A DNA stretch of 64,000 bases from Aphrocallistes beatrix (GCA_963281255.1 OY725497.1:1736001-1800000); one strand, 5' to 3'; positions 21,498-32,929 are shown, counted from the first letter of the stretch. Program-made: numbers and translations. Notes: a model not told the origin generated them from the sequence alone.

Positions 21498-22236
21498 ATT
21501 TATCCATATTTTCACACCTTTTGAAAAATTATTATTTTGAGCTAAAAGCGAGTTCTCAACGGCCAATATAAGATATTTTAATATGCAGAATACGATTTTC
21601 ACACTTTAATGTAATATTGTGAATATTACATTGTGTCACTACCTGGAGCTGCACTATCGGTTTGTCGACCGACATTTTTAATTCTTCTAACTTTTGTTAA
21701 TTTATGTATGCTCTGAGGGTACAATTTAACCTTAAAGTAAGTAAGAAGATACCAAAAGAGCCTCACTAGTGATTTATCTTTTTCTCTATAAATAATTTTG
21801 AAGAGAACCTGTGGGTACCTTAAATGCTGTGACCAGGTGCTCTCCACCCGAGAGCGTCCGGGAATTACGCTACTGGCAGATTTACGATTTAGACCGGACC
21901 TGGTCGGTTCGTGATTATTACTGGTCCCTATCTATCCAATCGTAGACATGAAATAGCAATAGAGACTTTTGTGATAAGCTAATTAATAAAAATATTGAAA
22001 TTATAAATGCGAACAATATTCTTCATGCGATTTTTCCCTAAAGAATCGCTCCAATTGTTGTGCTATATACAAATTTGAATGTAAAATAACAATAAATCCC
22101 AACAGGACTACTTTCTTTTTTCAATGGGAATAATAAGAGGTCAAAGGTGTCAGGTTCTATCCGGTCCGGTCTGTAATTATTGTGGAGCGTCGCAACTGGC
22201 TACTGGTTTATATTATACCTTTGAAGTAGAATGTGA
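21498..22236. other. Unassigned stretch
   Basis: No convincing gene. GACCGGACCTGGTCGG near 21892 and TCCGGTCCGGTCTG near 22157 suggest a loose inverted repeat, but the arms do not extend enough to call an element. Confidence 0.35.
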
Positions 22237-22238
22237 TA

Positions 22239-22404
22239 CAGTCGACTTAGTACGTACACCAAGGGACCATTAAAATGTGTTTGTCTATCCGGAATTCGAC
22301 TAACCAAAGTATTTTATATGTACTTAGCATATAAGGGATTTAAGATGTGTACTCCTTATCCGGAGTTACCTCTTATCCGTGTTCGTACTCTAATGAGGCT
22401 ACTG
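22239..22404. mobile_element. Pogo-like MITE, family 3
   Basis: 166 bp between TA pairs; left end CAGTCGACTTAGTACG, right end inverted CAGTAGCCTCATTAGAGTACG. The ends agree only partly, but the length, CAGT start and TA flanks fit. Confidence 0.6.
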
Positions 22405-22439
22405 TATTCAAAACACAACATATTCAGTGTATTAGTATA

Positions 22440-22920
22440 CAGGTAACCCTCGCCGTTCGCGGGTTTGCCATTCGCGGTTTCGACTGTTCGCGGAAACTTT
22501 TTTGAGTCTTGTTTTGCTATTCGCGACTCGTTCTCTCGACTATTCGCGGTTTTCGTTGCTCTCTTCAGTAGTTTTTGGGTTAGCATAAGTCCATAACCTT
22601 ATACGTATCTACAATTTAGGTTTAGTACTAAAGGCTAGACTTTACTATTTAGGTATGGTACTTAGGTTTGCTACTAGGGGATCTAATATCTTTCATTTAT
22701 CACTTCATTTATTAACATTTCACTTGTGCCAGTGTTTGTATCAGTACTACAGCTCAACTATTGAATCAATAGCGTATTTAGCAAACTGTATCTAGCGTCG
22801 TTTTTTAATCTAGGAACGTAACCCCACTATTCTCATTGAACAAACGTCTTGCCGTTCGCGATTTTGCCATTCGCGACAATTCTCAGGAACGTAACCCCCG
22901 CGAACGGCGAGGGATACCTG
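22440..22920. mobile_element. Tigger-like non-autonomous element
   Basis: 481 bp between TA pairs with inverted ends CAGGTAACCCTCGCCGTTCG and CAGGTATCCCTCGCCGTTCG. Subterminal TTCGCGG/CCATTCGCGG and GGAACGTAACCCC motifs resemble those of Tigger-class elements. No coding sequence. Confidence 0.85.
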
Positions 22921-22983
22921 TATACTGTATTTAAATATATATTATATTACACATAAATCAACCAAGGATCTGTATTCATAATA

Positions 22984-24315
22984 CTTAGGTGATTTCAAAA
23001 GTACTGATCAGTATTGATTTTTGACAGCTAGTGTATATCTAATGCGCTCATTAATATAATCCATATAGCATAACCCATTCTCTCCTAATATCTAAAAGGA
23101 TTTTTAAGATAGCACAAGTATTTTTCTTATAATCATCATTTCGATCTTGTCAGTTTTGGCTACTTATACATTTATGGCTTCAAAATCGTCAATTATTGAG
23201 CAAGAGCAAAGGGCATATATCAAGTATCGTTCATTGCTAAAAGATTCGAACAGGAACATCCACAATGATCTCGTGGAAGTTTGTGGAGATCAAGCACTTG
23301 CTTATTCCACGGTTAGAAGATGGGCTCAACTATTTAGAGAGTGAAGAGACAGCATTGAAGATGAGCCTCGGACTGGTAGGCCTAAATCTGCCACCTGTGA
23401 ACCCTCAATTGAGTTAGTTGGTGAATTTCTTCGAAATGACCCTTGCTGCTCTATTGAAGAGATTTCTAAGTATACGGATATCTTAACGGGAAGTATTTAC
23501 CGCATTCTGAAAGAAGATCTCGGAGTAAGGAAGGTTTTCGCTCGATGGGTGCCGTATTTGCTGTCAGAGACCCAGATGAAACAGAGGGTAGAATGTTGTG
23601 AAAATCTTCTACATTACGAAAAATTTAATGCAAGACGATTCAATGAGATAGTAACCATAGATGAAACTTGGATTTACTATTCACAATCTAAATCCAAGGA
23701 AAAATCTAAGTGTTGGCTGCGTCCGGGCGAACCCCGACCTAAAAGACCGCGTCGAGATTTCCGTGCCAAGAAGGTAATATACGCAATTGCATTTGATGCC
23801 TACGGCTCAGTTGCTCAAGTCTGCGTTCTGAAGGGTCAGAATGTTACTGGAGACTTTTATTGCACTCATGTGCTCGCAGAAATCAGTAAACACTACGCAG
23901 AGCGTCGGCCGAGAACTGGTCCTCGTGAAATAAAACTTATGCATGATCATTCCAGTAGCCATAAAACTAAACAAATCGCCGCATGCATTGAGGATATAGG
24001 GATGAAAACACTGAATCACCCTCCCTATTCCCCTGACCTAAGTCCTTGCGACTTCTGGTTGTTTTCAAAGCTGAAAAGTCATCTCTCTGGCAGGAGTTCA
24101 CTAGTCGAATGGAGATCGGATTCGCCATTCATAAGTACCTGAAATCGATCCCACAGACGGAGTATAAAAATACATTTCGCTGCTGGTTAGACCGTCTGAA
24201 AGAGTGTATTCGCGTCAAGGGAGACTATTTCGAGAATATATAATTAAATAACACATCAGTCATTGCTTAATATCAAAATGAGGGGGGGTGATCAGTTCTT
24301 TTGAAATGACCTAAG
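22984..24315 (+). mobile_element. Mariner element M3
   Basis: 1332 bp, TA flanks, termini CTTAGGTGATTTCAAAAGTA and GAAATGACCTAAG. Same subfamily as M1 and M5. Confidence 0.92.
23174..24243 (+). pseudogene. Mariner transposase of M3, TGA plus one frameshift
   Basis: ATG 23174 begins MASKSSIIEQEQRAYIKYRS. Codon 57 is TGA (23342-23344) right after RRWAQLFRE; the same frame then continues with IEDEPRTGRP, WVPYLLSETQ, TIDETWIYYSQ (first catalytic aspartate), LMHDHSSSHKT (second block, with DH for the usual DN) and YSPDLSPCDFWLF (third). Near 24090 one base is lost relative to M5 and the frame moves to end at TAA 24241-24243. Apart from the TGA the reading frame is open for nearly 300 codons. Confidence 0.9.
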
Positions 24316-24361
24316 TACAGTAGAAATTGGGGTATTCATGTCTAATCGTTTTTATTCTGTC

Positions 24362-24664
24362 GATAGAAGGCTGAAATTTCAATAGAATCTGTATACTAAC
24401 AGATCTCACATATGATTCAACTATCATCAAAAAATGATGAATCATCACCCTGCTATGACGTCATCATTACGCATCAAAAATTGACAAATTTTGTGATTTT
24501 TCGTGCGATATCATTTATAAGAGTAGGACAGACGTATTTAGAGATGTTATTTCTCATATAATTAATCAATAGTGACCCCAGACGACCGAAGGGAGTATCT
24601 GGCGGACTGGGGGACACAAGTGTCCGGAAGCCGCGCAGCGCAAGCAAGCGAAGCGCGCTTGTGT
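24362..24664 (-). repeat. CRE-hairpin MITE, inverted partial copy h1
   Basis: GATAGAAGGCTGAAATTTC, TGATGAATCATC, TGACGTCA near 24457, body, and the inverted head ending GCGAAGCGCGCTTGTG. It starts 46 bases after M3. Confidence 0.82.
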
Positions 24665-24672
24665 AGCAATAA

Positions 24673-25326
24673 TCTTTACTATAAAAACTCGAATATATAT
24701 ATATAAGCGCTTCGCTTGTTTGCGCTGCGCGGCTGGCGGACACTTTGTGTCCGCTGAAGGATTAACTATAAAGGAGATAACACCTCTAAATACGTCTGTC
24801 CGACTCCAACAGTTATAATCTATATCGCACGAAAAATCACCAAATTTGATTGAAGAAGCTGCAAGGTACAGGAAGCAGATTTTTGGTATGTGGGAGTCTT
24901 TTGGCTATTACTCCACTAAGTTCTTAGCTCAGACCAAAATGTCGACTCATCATGGAATTATGACGTCATTGTCACCTTTTTATAATTAGAAATTTCAGTT
25001 TTCGCCCATAAGCCATTTTAAGTGATAGAAGGCTGAAATTTTAATACAATATGTATATTAATATACGTATTTCACATGTGATACAACTATCATCAAAAAA
25101 TAATCACCCATCACTCTGTTATAACGTTATCATTAGACATCAAAATTTAAAGAATTGACAAATTTTGTGATTGTTGGTGTGATATCGAATATAACAGTAG
25201 GACAGACGTATTTAGAGGTGTTATCTCCCTTATAATTAATCAATGTGACCTCAGGCGCCCGCAGGGCGCCTCCGGCGGACACAGTGTCCACCAATCGCGC
25301 AGCTCAAGCAAGCGAAGCGCGCTTCT
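24673..25326. repeat. CRE-hairpin MITEs h2 and h3, fused and inverted
   Basis: h2: terminus CTTTACTATAAAAACTCG, (TA)n, head GCGCTTCGCTTGTTTGCG and body, breaking off near 24848. h3 starts at GATTGAAGAAGCTGC and runs in the other orientation: second CRE near 24961, GATAGAAGGCTG, and the inverted head ending GCGAAGCGCGCTT. The fusion leaves an 80-base pair of GC-rich inverted heads at its outer ends. Confidence 0.8.
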
Positions 25327-25729
25327 AATTATAGAAAATAGAAAGTGGATAAAAACCTATTTATATATAGTGCTGGGCAAAATTCCTCCTTTCGAAAGTA
25401 GCGTCAGAATACATTTGTAGAAGCGACTATATTAAGAAAGAAAATAGGTACTGATTTTATAACGAGGGATATATACTCAATATACTTTTAGCCTGAGTAA
25501 TGCCTTTTGCTTTTTTGTTTGATTGCGTTGAAAATTCCTAGGATTATTCATCCACCTATTCTTATCTTGATTCGAGTCTCGAGTTTAATAGACTAAGTCC
25601 CTAAATTTGGCATTAATGACATCTATGAAAACCCAACCACAATAGTTGAATTCGGGTATCTTTGAGCATTTATTTATGTTTGGCAAACGAAATTTTATAT
25701 ATGTAATTAAATTTCCTGATATACTCCGT
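25327..25729. other. Unassigned stretch
   Basis: AT-rich, nothing recognised. Confidence 0.4.
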
Positions 25730-26215
25730 TTAACCGATGTCAGTATTAATTGTTTGAAATATGGATTTTTGAACTAAGCTTTAACCTGATCAGGGCTGGG
25801 GTTGGTTAACCGATATTCGGGGTCGGTTATTTTGGTTTCCTCCAGGGCGGTTAACCGGTTAACCGATGTCAATATTAATTAGTATAAATATGGATTTGTC
25901 GACTAATATTTAACCTGATATTGAAAAATTTATCTTCAGTGGTCTCGAAATATACTATATAGTTAGAAAAAATGTAATAATATTGTAATAGCAAAACTTT
26001 AGAAGTAATATTCATGAATCTCCATCGAAAAACAATGAAATTAGTCTAAATATTTAGAAAATAAAGCAAATCGGCTAACCGATCCAAGATTTTCTTAACC
26101 GTTAACCGTGATTGACGGCGGTTAACCGGTTAACCGAATCCAGCCTTGACCTGATATTGAAAAATTGATAATTTTCAGTGGTCTCGAAATATACTATGTG
26201 GTTAGAAATCAGTAA
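25730..26215. mobile_element. Older hAT-like MITE that received a related copy
   Basis: Left part (25730-25790: CCGATGTCAGTATTAATT ... TTAACCTGAT) and right part (26149-26215: ACCTGATATTGAAAAATT ... GTGGTCTCGAAATATACTAT) are both also present, contiguous, inside the insert at about 25863-25970. The interrupted and inserted units are therefore the same family. Confidence 0.7.
25791..26148. mobile_element. hAT-like MITE rich in GGTTAACCGG, inserted in its own relative
   Basis: 358 bp; ends CAGGGCTGG and, inverted, CAAGGCTGG, each followed by GGTTAACC motifs. Seven bases, ACCTGAT, are repeated directly at 25784-25790 and 26149-26155. Short self-complementary GGTTAACCGGTTAACCG runs lie near both ends. 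Non-coding. Confidence 0.75.
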
Positions 26216-26335
26216 GTCTATTACATTTACAAATTTTTAGAATAATAATAATAATAACAATAATAATATACATTTATATAGCGCAGATTCCATATTAATA
26301 TGTTCAAGTGCGCTGTACAATTCAATAAAAGTAGG

Positions 26336-26402
26336 TGTGTGTTATGTATGTACGTATGTATGTGTATGTATGTGTATGTATGCTTGTAAGGTATGTATAT
26401 GC
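26336..26402 (+). repeat. GTAT microsatellite inside the LINE 3' UTR
   Basis: Imperfect run of TGTATG/TATGTATG units. Confidence 0.8.
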
Positions 26403-26414
26403 ATTGAAATTAAT

Positions 26415-27644
26415 TTAAGTGGATGTGTCGTGCGCGATACGGAAAAGATGAGTTTTCAAGAGTTTTTTGAAGAGAAGAAGTGAGGGGGCATTCCGAATGC
26501 TCGGAGGCAGAAGATTCCACTCAACAGGCGCAGCTAAAGTGAATGCACGATCACCCAGAGTTTTGGAAGATTTGATAGTAGGATGCTCAAGGAGGATGGC
26601 GTTGGATGATCGTAGAGTACGATTGGATGACTTAACCTGTATGAGCTGGATGATATAGTCCGGAGCAAGATAATGAATGGCTTTGTAAGTTATGAGGAGG
26701 ATTTTGAAGAGGATACGATGTTTAACAGGCAGCCAGTGGAGGTTAATAAGAAGAGGAGATGACGAAAAGGTACGAGAGACATTGTAGATAAGCCTGGATG
26801 CACTGTTCTGGACTCGCTGGAGTCGAGCTAAGAGGGATGAGGGGCAACCATACAAGAGACTGTTACAATAATCAAGACGAGATGTGATAAGAGAATTAAC
26901 AAGAGTTTCACAGACTTCCCTAGGGAGATACTTTCTAATACGCCGGATGTTATAGATGTAATAGAAGCAGGAGGAGGCAACTTTGCTGACCTGAGTAGAC
27001 ATTGAGAGGGTATTGTCGAGCCAAGTTCCAAGATTCCGTACTTCTTTGGAAGAAGAGATTCTCGACTCACCAACAGAGATGCTATCAGTTTGAACCTTAG
27101 ATAGTTGTTGACGAGTCCCTATTATAAGGAACTCAGTCTTGGTGTCATTGATAAGCAACTTGTTGGTGAGGAGCCAGGAACGGATCGCGGAGATGCAAGA
27201 TTGGATGGCGGAGAAAGCAGATTCTTCAGAAGAGATGGAACCGGGTTTAAAAGAAAGATAGACCTGAGTATCGTCGGCATAGCAGTGCATGTCGGGGAGG
27301 TGGGACCTAATGAGGTCGAATAGAGGACTGGTATAGAGGCTAAAGAGAAGCGGACCAAGACAAGAACCCTGAGGAACTCCGTGTTGGACCGGGATATTGG
27401 AGGAATTAGAACCCTTAATCGAGACGAATTGAGTCCTACCAGAGAGGTAAGATTCAAACCAAGACAGAGAAGAGCCGCAAATGCCGAAATGAGACTGGAG
27501 ACGGTGGAGTAAGATGGTATGGTCGACGTTGTCGAAGGCTGAACTAAGATCAAGAAGAACCAGAAGAGATACGTGTTGGCGATTCATGCTGAGGAGGATG
27601 TCGTTTGTGACCTTCAGGAGTGCAGTCTCCGTACTGTGGTTCTG
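26415..27644 (-). CDS. LINE reverse transcriptase, C-terminal 410 residues, open to the stop
   Basis: The frame enters at 27644 with HSTETALLKVTNDILL (RT block 1), has no stop, and ends at 26415. Seen in order: LLVLLDLSSAFDNVDHTILL (catalytic block with first aspartate), SWFESYLSGRTQFVSI, HGVPQGSCLGPLLFSLY (block 4), HCYADDTQVYLSF (YADD active site), TKTEFLIIGT, then the CR1/L2 C-terminal region (RLDYCNSLLYGCP, LHWLPVKHRILFKILLITYK, FKKLLKTHLF). Activity would be target-primed reverse transcription in the nucleus. The endonuclease and N-terminal RT fingers are missing, so it cannot act alone, but the undamaged frame points to recent insertion. Confidence 0.9.
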   Translation of the reverse strand, partial: QNHSTETALLKVTNDILLSMNRQHVSLLVLLDLSSAFDNVDHTILLHRLQSHFGICGSSLSWFESYLSGRTQFVSIKGSNSSNIPVQHGVPQGSCLGPLLFSLYTSPLFDLIRSHLPDMHCYADDTQVYLSFKPGSISSEESAFSAIQSCISAIRSWLLTNKLLINDTKTEFLIIGTRQQLSKVQTDSISVGESRISSSKEVRNLGTWLDNTLSMSTQVSKVASSCFYYIYNIRRIRKYLPREVCETLVNSLITSRLDYCNSLLYGCPSSLLARLQRVQNSASRLIYNVSRTFSSSPLLINLHWLPVKHRILFKILLITYKAIHYLAPDYIIQLIQVKSSNRTLRSSNAILLEHPTIKSSKTLGDRAFTLAAPVEWNLLPPSIRNAPSLLLFKKLLKTHLFRIAHDTST

Positions 27645-28990
27645 GGGGGTCGGCCCCCCCAGATTTGGAAATTGAAAACCGGTTTGTTTAATTTTTGATG
27701 TTGAGATCTTAACGATATCTTGGCCATAATTTTATTAACAACAATTTCGCCTACCAAAATGAATAACTCCATGATTGTTATTGTGTCACCTCCTTTTTAT
27801 GTCATCCCTTTTAATTGAGTTGCATAATATTCATCCTTAGAATACCTACCCATGAAGTGTTACAATGTACATCATTTGTGATTAATCATATAAATGGGTT
27901 ATTGTTGTAACCAGGTAGATTCGCTTCTTACTCCCTTTGATTTATCACAATGGCTTCTAAACGAGTTCGAGATTCTTCCGATTCAGATGGTCAGCTCTTG
28001 ATTCAGGTCTACTACGCCAAGAAACCTAAGGACAAATGATGACTAAATTAAAGAATTTTGCACAGATCTTTATACATCGGTGATGAAAACAGGTTCAAGG
28101 GCCCTAACTGAGCGTTACTCAAAGCAAATCTCGACATAGTGGAACTGATTCGCTGCACTCTTGAAGAGGAAAAGATGACAGTTGTAGACCTGACAAGGCT
28201 GGTACTCTTTTATGATGGTGACGTCCATCTTGATAATCTGCGTTTCGAGAGGAATTTGTGGTTTGAAAGGTGCCTTCAGGAGAATGCCTCAACGACGGTT
28301 GATATATTGTGAAGGAAACTCGTCGATGAAGACGCGTTGAAATGGATGATCCCCAATATGCACTCATTATGTGTTATATATTTGTGCCTGCCTGTCAGTA
28401 CATGCGAAGCTGAACATTCGTTTAGCATGTTACGTAGGATCCACACATATTTACGAAGCAGTCAGACTTAACAGAGGCTGAACCATTGCGCAATCTTGTC
28501 TGCACACAGAGATATCGTTCGTACAATGGAACTTGATTCTCTCACAGATGAATTTGTCGATAAAACAGTACAAAGAAAGAACATTTTCGGGCCAGCACTT
28601 AATTAATTGCTTGTTGAGTATACACAACTTCTTCATTAATTCGTCCCACTCAATTATTGCGTTAATTAGATTGTGTTTATCATAACATATTAATTACCTG
28701 ACTATCAACATAGTATTGCTTAATTAAAAAACTAATTGATTCAAATACAAGATACAGGAGCAAAAAAATTATACTACTAGCAGTTTGTGAGTGGGTCGCC
28801 TCCCCAGATATTATGGATTTTTGACAAAACTTTCCGCTTATGGTCCATAGCAAAGCAAGCATCCAAACTATCCAACTCAAATCCCACAAAATTTGAATAA
28901 AAATTCTGAATGTGGGAGGATATTTGTCACGCAAATTTTTATTTTTTCGATAGTCAATGTCAGTGGGGGCCTGGGGATATCAAAGAAACA
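27645..28990 (+). mobile_element. hAT element relic with large internal deletion
   Basis: Holds a start-like ORF and the C-terminal dimerisation region of a hAT transposase with nothing in between. C/G-rich patches (GGGGGGTCGGCCCCCCC at the left, GTGGGTCGCCTCCCCAG near 28793, GTGGGGGCCTGGGGAT near 28962) may be eroded termini; no duplication was fixed. Boundaries are approximate. Confidence 0.5.
27950..28606 (+). pseudogene. hAT transposase remnant (N-terminal peptide and C-terminal dimerisation domain)
   Basis: ATG 27950 opens MASKRVRDSSDSDGQLLIQV and stops at 28037-28039. From about 28330 another frame reads CLPVSTCEAEHSFSMLRRI, THTYLRSSQ-like sequence, RLNHCAILSAHRDI, matching the hAT C-terminal block 'LPVSTA.AERSFS.LK.IKT.LR......RL..L.LL..H', and ends at TAA 28604-28606. 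The zinc finger and catalytic RNase-H domain are absent. The type most resembles ZMYM/TTF-class hAT transposases. Confidence 0.72.
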
Positions 28991-29780
28991 ATACGTCGCT
29001 TTCTGCTTCTCTAAGGATTGCTGAATTGTCATGTGTCTAGGGTTACATTAATGAAATCTGAGCTGTAGTAGAAATATTAGGGTCATGTTAAATAGAATTT
29101 ACTTCATATAAAGCAAACTATCCCCGAATGTAATGCAAATTTGAATCTACAAAGTTCATATTATCAAAGATTATTATATTCATATGGCAGCAATAATAGT
29201 GTGCTATATCTTATGCTCAATCAATTTGATCATTAAATAGCAATTAATATCCACCAAATTAGTAGCGAAGTGTCGTGTAACGAAATGTCGGCATCCCATT
29301 TTATAACACCAAAATTTGTAGTAGAATGTGTTTGCGAAGTCTAAGATAGCTTCTAAACTGGCCTCGAAGTGTGTAAAGGTTAAAGAAAATTCCAACTTAC
29401 AGTACCTCAATAATAATTTAACATTAGTAAAATAACTAGTGAAATAAACAAGATAATTCCCAACCTGTGATATGCTTATCATAGTCCTCTCTATGCTCAT
29501 CTTTGATAGATTCCAGCTACATCGCATGCATCGCAACTGGACTGGGACTCGTGTGAAAAGTGTAGCTGTCTCATGGTAGCTTTTCTCCTGCCACAGGTTC
29601 TGCTGGTTCTCTTGCATCTTCTCACCGCTACAGTCAAGTCTTGGACTCGATCTTCCATTGGCCATAAGAATATTCGCTCAGGTGGAATGTGAATGTAATA
29701 ATAATGTGGCATCCGAATTTAGCTAATCAAAGCAGCTGTTATATTATATGATAAAAAGTTGGATGAGCATTTATCTTCGA
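28640..29780. other. Unassigned stretch
   Basis: No recognisable gene. A 153-codon minus-strand open frame (29204-29665) overlaps a 71-codon frame (29497-29712); neither shows known motifs. Confidence 0.35.
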
Positions 29781-29945
29781 ACAAGCACGCTTCGCTTGCT
29801 TGCGCTGCGCGGCTTGCGGACACTAGGTGTCCGCAGGGTCGCCCTGCGGGCGCCTGGAGTCAGTCAATCTAACATATTTTGGAATTTTTTTCCTGTATAT
29901 AAATAGTGTAAACAAAGGTCGACGATTAAAGTCGACGATAAACTA
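29781..29945 (+). repeat. GC-rich hairpin head, divergent subfamily, copy 2
   Basis: ACAAGCACGCTTCGCTTGCT, CTTGCGGACACTAGGTGTCC, CGCCCTGCGGGCGCC, then GAGTCAGTCAATCTAACATA, as at 15549-15690. Confidence 0.75.
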
Positions 29946-31355
29946 GCTAGATGAATACAAATATTCAAGCACAATAATATAGTACTTGATGATAATATAG
30001 TTTTTGAGCGAAGTCATGGAAACAAAGCAGATACGTATGATTCGTATGATGAAATTTCGACATTTGGGCACAGACAAGTCATTGTACAAGTTTAGTGAAA
30101 TGGTTGTGTAGGGAAGTAGTGTGACATTTGTATATAGGTGGGAAGATTTGTGGTGAAAGGACAATTGTACGTATAACAGCATTGGTGTGTTTTTGACTGC
30201 AAAAGATTGTGGTATCTGTGGAGAATTACCTAAGGAGTCCAAATACAAGTATTGTATAAGGGTTGTATAAGGGGTGGACACTGGTGTAGCTAGGGATTGA
30301 AGCTTGCTAGGGCACAGGTAAATTATTTCTGTGTGAAACACGACGACGCCTAGAGTCGATTGTCAATACCTTACACATTGATGTAAGTACAAACTTTAAT
30401 GTTTAATTTGTAGCGCGGCTAATGAACACTTCGCCGCCCTGGAAAAATAAACACTTTCAGAAGAGTCCCTACAGGTGCCAAATATTGGTCACTTTCACAA
30501 ATTTATGAATACTTTTCTAGCTTTTTTCTGCGAATGCATTAATAATTAATGAGGAAAAATCTAATTATCGTATAATATCTTTGATATTAAGCATGGCCAG
30601 CCCATATTAAATTTTCTTATCGCATAGTTGAACGGTTATAATTTTTTGCTTCAAAACATTGAAGGTGCGTTACCCTGAAGCCACTGACGCTGGCAAACTA
30701 ACAAAACACAGTTGCTGTTATGAGTTAACAAAAACACTACATAATCAAAATATTGTAAATAGAATGCATAATCAAGGCCGTCAGACATGGGACAGACATG
30801 GTTGCCCCACTTTTGACGAGGCATCTGATGGATAGGCCTGAGGCTAGTAGGTATGCAGGGGTGCGGCTCGGATAGGTTAACGCTGCCGTTTACTACTCCA
30901 TTATTTGTGTAGCACAATAAAATTTCTAGAGCTTGATTTTTATTATTCATCATAGAAAGATTAGAAAAGGGATGGTAAAGAGTTTACTATAAACTTGGGA
31001 CTTAATCTTCATCAGATTCATATTTAGGATGAATCAAATGATTTAAAATAAACACTCAAATACAATCGCTAAAAATCAATTTAGATCATTTATCCATGGT
31101 CCAACCACGAATGAAGAAAAAGTAAAAATATTTTCAGAAGTTATATGTTATTAGCTATGGTCAAGAATGATTCGGATGTCATATGCATTCTGTAAATGAA
31201 AATAATTGAGATACTGCCATGCAAGAACATAGGCTCCTGAGACTGGTGACAGGTCCAGCTGCAGCCGGACCAATGTTTACCCCAAGTTACTTCATAGTCA
31301 CACTAGTGCTTATATCGAAGCGTTGATCGAAATGGATTCTGCGGCTGAATGTGTT
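29946..31355. other. Unassigned stretch
   Basis: A 132-codon minus-strand frame at 29943-30341 and a 100-codon frame at 30651-30953 have no recognisable features. No repeats shared with the window. Confidence 0.35.
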
Positions 31356-31359
31356 GGTG

Positions 31360-31665
31360 AGACTCACACGGACAGTCTTTTTAGATTCCTGTGTTCCATC
31401 CATCCAGGAGCTACGCATTTCCTGTGCGTATGTTTGGAACCCAGGGAGAGAAACGTTCGTTTAGAGCTGAGTGGAGTACGACTGGCTTCAATACGATCGC
31501 CTTGCCGATACTGCTTTCTAACCTTTGTACGCTAGGACCAAGCGCGATCCTGCATTCAGCAAAAGATACTATAACGACTGAAAGGCTGCTACTCCCGGGT
31601 TCAACACACACTTGGCTACTCGATGTCACAAAGATGCTATTGGAGGGAGGGCATGGGAGATGGAA
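31360..31665 (+). pseudogene. TTF-type zinc finger of a hAT transposase, frameshifted
   Basis: One frame reads HPSRSYAFPVRMFGTQGEKR then SFRAEW, matching the TTF-type zinc-finger start of ZMYM1-like hAT proteins ('P..SY.FP.R.FG...RSFQ..W'). A shift then gives YDWLQYDRLADTAF (the WLHY block), and a further shift gives TKRDPAFSKRYYNDxKAATP and FNTHLATRCHKDAI, matching the end of the finger. Two or more frameshifts and a stop leave it dead. It lies 3 kb from the hAT relic at 28 kb, but belonging to the same insertion cannot be shown. Confidence 0.72.
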
Positions 31666-31669
31666 GAGA

Positions 31670-32560
31670 AGAAAGAAAGTAATTATTAGTATTTTATCTC
31701 AATGCAAATATAAATTACCGTATACGTAAAATCGAATAGTTGCCCCCCTCGAAATATAATAAGCTAATCAGGCATGGGACTATTCGGTGCGACCCTGGAA
31801 TTTTTGAGGTGGCGCCCCATTTTGGTTACTCTTCGCCGGACACGCGGCACCAGGGAAATTACGACACCTCTAGGATAATATTTCGCGCCTGGAATTTTGT
31901 GATGAGTAGTGTGCTAGAAAATAATCATCCGCCTGAAGGTCCTATAAACAATAATCGCCCTGGCTACTAATCGAGTGTATTATCTGCATTATCTTCGAAA
32001 AAATTTGACATCGTTAATGCCTCTACCAATCTGCGCATACCTACGTATCTAGGCTAAGACCAAATCGGGCATCTCTATTCTTGTGTAGATAGGCACATGT
32101 GCCCAGATAGATAGGCTCATGCGAATAAGACACGTAGAGCATCTATAGACTCATCATTTATTAATTTTGGTCCTCAACTTATTACAATAGTAAGCAGCTG
32201 ATGAAAATACTCGTTCAGCATCTACTGATGTTGGTGGGACAATTTACACCATTTGGTATATGTTTGACAATTTATCACACTTAGATATTTTATAATGTAT
32301 CAAAATTTCTGCACCTTCAAATTTTAGAAAGATAATATTTTTCTGTGCCTTATTGATAAATGAGTAAGAAAAAAACTTAAAATAGGATTATGTATCATGC
32401 GATAAGCTAACATTTGAGCTACCACATTGCTTTGTTAATATCAGAGAATGAGATAGATCCCGGGATTAAAAAATCTAATCCCGGGTGAAAATGGAATGGG
32501 ATTCGGGATTGGGACGCCTACTCACAAGTGGGGCCCGCCCTGCCTACCCATTAATGGACC
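31670..32560. other. Unassigned stretch
   Basis: Contains a GC-richer patch around 31780-31970 and a small palindrome GATCCCGGGATTAAAAAATC near 32457 with its partner TAATCCCGGGT, but no element or gene that I can support. Confidence 0.35.
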
Positions 32561-32569
32561 TGTGAAACC

Positions 32570-32825
32570 AATGTTTTCATTCCCTCGCAATCCTGACCTC
32601 CGACAAAGATGGGTCGAATTTCTTAATCGTGAAGATTAATTTGTTACTTCATCATCACGAATCTGTATCGATCACTTCGAATCTAAATCTTAACCTCCGA
32701 AATAGAACAAACTCAATCATTGCAAACCTCTACTTAACTGGACTTTCAAAGGAAATCAGTGAAACAAGGCGTAAAGATCAGGTGGAATCATTCAAGGCTA
32801 ACAAGCGGAAAAAGAATGCATAGTG
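32570..32825 (+). pseudogene. THAP-domain relic
   Basis: The frame reads SFPRNPDLRQRWVEFLNRED, a TAA, FVTSSSRICIDHFESKS, a TAA, then PPKxNKLNHCKP. The tryptophan, the C..H pair (CIDHFE) and the spacing match the C-terminal half of a THAP domain, including 'F.FPrnp.l..rW...l'. The first two cysteines are not found upstream and could lie across a lost exon boundary. Two or three stops show it is not functional. Confidence 0.65.
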
Positions 32826-32929
32826 AATTTGTGACACATTATACAAGTAGTTTTATTTTGTAGAATTGTGTTGTACCTCGTTCATAGACACTTAATATTA
32901 AGTAGTCTATGGATATATGTATCTGAATA

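Larger units (their letters stand above)
26225..27644 (-). mobile_element. 5'-truncated CR1/L2-group LINE
   Basis: The minus strand carries an RT ORF and ends with GCGCTATATAAATGTATATT followed by an ATT-type microsatellite (about 26240-26270), a 3' end typical of L2/CR1-group LINEs, which use short microsatellite tails instead of poly(A). The homology starts abruptly at 27644, next to GGGGGGTCGGCCCCCCC, so the 5' part was lost on insertion or by deletion. Confidence 0.88.

Noticed and set aside
23342..23344. TGA read as a sense codon by a variant genetic code
   Set aside because: TGA terminates M2 and other frames at family-typical ends, and other conserved transposase positions show no TGA.
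26467..27553. Open frames on the other strand and frames of the LINE
   Set aside because: They overlap the RT frame completely and have no family features.
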